Below, in pieces: positions 41,135 to 43,084 of a stretch of 43,084 nt of DNA. Under the pieces are notes generated by a model. It worked only from the letters and a program-made list of their open reading frames with translations. It made no database searches and was not told the DNA's origin. Source of the DNA: an uncultured Anaeroplasmataceae bacterium (GTDB lineage: Bacteria; Bacillota_I; Bacilli_A; Acholeplasmatales; Anaeroplasmataceae); the NCBI GenBank assembly GCA_910579215.1, contig CAJTTN010000013.1, positions 1 through 43,084 on the forward strand, read 5' to 3'. The translations under genes and the position numbers were made by a program. Position 1 is the stretch's first letter. Every line of letters begins with the position of its first letter.

Positions 41135-43084
41135 GAAATTTTATTAAATATTGCCAAAGAGTTTTTGTTTTTTTGGATGGATAATACTCGTATCTTATAA
41201 AATCTGCTAAAATTTTTTTCCAGCAATCTAAAATCAGCCAACATACTAAGAGAGATTTGGTTATGAACTTAGAAGAAAAATTTGATAAAACATCTGCCCA
41301 CCATTGAATAGTCAAATTATTTTTTTCGGCATATGTTATTAAATAATCTGCATAGTCAATGCCTGGCCATCCCCAATGAATATGTTCATTGTCAACAAAC
41401 ATTACCTCTTGATTTTTAAACACTAAATTTTTCACATCACATCCGCCAATATTTAAAACTGGAGATAGGTCTTCTTCATATTTTGCATTTAATAAAAGCA
41501 AATCTTTTATCTCTTCATTGAAATATAAATTTAATTCATTTCCCATACTGCAATTTAAAGACAAATATAGATTATACCATTTGAGAATTTCAATTCTAAT
41601 AGAATAATCATCTATTTCCTTTAATTCGTCTGAACATTCTTTTAAATAAAATTTATTTATATCTTCTATTGATTCATTTTCTTTTATCAGGCTATTTAAT
41701 TCTTTAAATCGTATAGGATTAGGTAGAATGTTTGACATATAAACACTCTCTATGCTATGAATGATTTTTTCAAGTGATAAAGAATTTTCTGTATAATATT
41801 CTCTGACTGAGCAAAGAAGATAATCATCATAATATACTATGGGAGCCAAACCATTATATTTTTGAGAGGCCATTTTTTCTATAAAGTATCGAGTTTCTGC
41901 AGTCAAGACTAATGATATATCTTGTGAGAAAAAGAAAGATCGTACGTTTATTCTACTATATGGAATTTTGCATATATACCTAGAATTATCACAAGCAAAA
42001 ATCCATAAATATGAAGTATATTCTTGATTATTAGAGTAGATTTCTAAACTATTAATATCTATATTTTTAAAATGTTTTTTTAAACTTTCAAATAATTTTT
42101 CCTTTGTTACACTTGTGCTAAAAAAAGGATATGCATTTATTTTTCTATCCATAATGTCCATTACAGGCATTTTAATTTTTTTGGGGATCAAAATTGTATT
42201 TTCAACAGCTGAAATGTATAAACTTATATGTTTGTTAGTAAAATTCCAAAACTTTATTATTTCTTGTCCACTTTTTATTGCATTCTCTCTCATTGAAATT
42301 GTTAAATAAGGATTTTTAATAAAAAATTCCATCTTTTTTATTAGATTTGAAACATCTCCGTGTGAAACTAAAAAACCATTTTGCCAATCTTTTATTATAT
42401 CATTTGCAAAACCATTGTTAGATGCTATAACAGGAACTCCTTGACATAATGCCTCAACTGCTACTCTCCCCCCTGGCTCATATAAAGAATTAGTTATTAA
42501 GCATAGGGATTTAGTATATAGTGCACTGATTCCTGGTTCATCTAAATATCCCCACCATATCAGTTTGTTTTGCTCTTCTGCATTATTTACAAAAATTTTT
42601 TGCTGTATGAGATATTTTTTCATATTGCTTATGTCTGTAGCATCTCCACCAATTATCCATAAAGGAGGACAAGAGGGGTTATGTTTGTTAAATAAGCTAA
42701 GCCATGCTTTGATTATCCAATGAACTCCTTTGTTAATATGAAGTCTACCAACATAAGTAAATGCATAACTATTAAATGGAAATGTATCCAATTTATCATT
42801 ACTTCTAATTGGAGCATAATTATTACTTCGTATGGATAATCGAGGACTTAACCATTCATTATGTGCTGGATATGCAAAAGCAGGATGAACATATTGTCCA
42901 GCTACAAATATTTTATCTTGATTTATATTATAAAATTTTATTAAATCTTGTTTTTCACTTTCAGCAACACATATTAAATATTTTGCATTTTTAAAAACAA
43001 TATCCTCTGTTTCAAACCTTTCAATAGCGGTTTCCTTAGCACCACGTTCATTTCTACCCTTACCATTTGAAATAATACTATGAA
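41115..43084 (-). CDS. GT4 glycosyltransferase fused to APH-kinase-like domain, partial at the window edge
   Basis: The frame is open to the right edge, so the N-terminus is missing; 656 residues are visible. The first part is a GT4 (GT-B) glycosyltransferase: AKYLICVAESEKQDLIKFY, FTYVGRLHINKGVHWIIKAW, LWIIGGD, then SLYEPGGRVAVEALCQGVPV, which holds the E-x7-E donor-binding motif. The C-terminal 330 residues resemble an aminoglycoside-phosphotransferase-like kinase: RYICKIPYSRI (possible lysine strand), GGCDVKNLV in place of the HGDxxxxN loop, and MFVDNEHIHWGWPGIDYADY like the metal-binding aspartate and following helix. The catalytic histidine is not conserved, so kinase activity is doubtful. 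A TTG often taken as a start at 42791 is internal. Sugar-polymer synthesis is likely; the product is unknown. Confidence 0.8.
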   Translation of the reverse strand, partial: HSIISNGKGRNERGAKETAIERFETEDIVFKNAKYLICVAESEKQDLIKFYNINQDKIFVAGQYVHPAFAYPAHNEWLSPRLSIRSNNYAPIRSNDKLDTFPFNSYAFTYVGRLHINKGVHWIIKAWLSLFNKHNPSCPPLWIIGGDATDISNMKKYLIQQKIFVNNAEEQNKLIWWGYLDEPGISALYTKSLCLITNSLYEPGGRVAVEALCQGVPVIASNNGFANDIIKDWQNGFLVSHGDVSNLIKKMEFFIKNPYLTISMRENAIKSGQEIIKFWNFTNKHISLYISAVENTILIPKKIKMPVMDIMDRKINAYPFFSTSVTKEKLFESLKKHFKNIDINSLEIYSNNQEYTSYLWIFACDNSRYICKIPYSRINVRSFFFSQDISLVLTAETRYFIEKMASQKYNGLAPIVYYDDYLLCSVREYYTENSLSLEKIIHSIESVYMSNILPNPIRFKELNSLIKENESIEDINKFYLKECSDELKEIDDYSIRIEILKWYNLYLSLNCSMGNELNLYFNEEIKDLLLLNAKYEEDLSPVLNIGGCDVKNLVFKNQEVMFVDNEHIHWGWPGIDYADYLITYAEKNNLTIQWWADVLSNFSSKFITKSLLVCWLILDCWKKILADFIRYEYYPSKKTKTLWQYLIKFLSQLKL

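Overview
The window comes from a low-GC (roughly 30-33% by eye), Gram-positive-type bacterium of the Bacilli/Erysipelotrichia kind, most likely an anaerobe. The reasons are AGGAGG-type ribosome binding sites, UGG for tryptophan with UGA as a stop, a lipobox lipoprotein, HPr kinase, WhiA, NAD-dependent DNA ligase and the oxygen-sensitive class III ribonucleotide reductase NrdD/NrdG. I cannot name the species.

Left part (1-21.6 kb), a conserved core almost entirely on the minus strand: tex; a membrane-anchored protein of unknown function; a YdcC/GerS-like lipoprotein; a DUF378 membrane protein (plus strand); then a compact run read right to left, made of a small membrane protein, hprK, a fused lgt-ppaX gene, whiA and acpS. 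Next come uvrA, ligA, nrdG and nrdD. The last gene is a 1629-residue membrane-anchored protein whose outer part is built from a degenerate tandem repeat of about 84 residues.

Junction (21.6-22.4 kb): a tRNA-Trp gene marks a change from core to accessory DNA. A promoter-bearing 5' half of a tRNA-Trp stops at the anticodon loop. About 330 bp further on lies a complete tRNA-Trp(CCA) sharing the same 11-bp anticodon-loop sequence. A 24-bp direct repeat lies between them, and a truncated IS3-family element starts 8 bp after the intact tRNA. This looks like an old integration site.

Accessory part (22.4-43.1 kb). Block one is a phage-derived, mostly overlapping minus-strand cluster: XhlA-like protein, holin, two related nucleotidyltransferase-fold proteins, a 1780-residue Rhs/YD-repeat protein and a small gene in the immunity position. 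It suggests export of an Rhs toxin by a phage-type holin. Upstream lie several very small genes and the decayed remains of a sigma-like regulator. Block two is a three-gene minus-strand operon: a KAP-type P-loop NTPase followed by two proteins that each end in a canonical HEPN ribonuclease motif. This is the best candidate for an undescribed defence system here. It is followed by a DUF2971 gene broken at a run of seven C, then a 982-residue STAND-like protein with an N-terminal PD-(D/E)XK nuclease and a C-terminal helical repeat (Avs-like layout). The window ends inside a GT4 glycosyltransferase fused to an APH-kinase-like domain, cut by the right edge.
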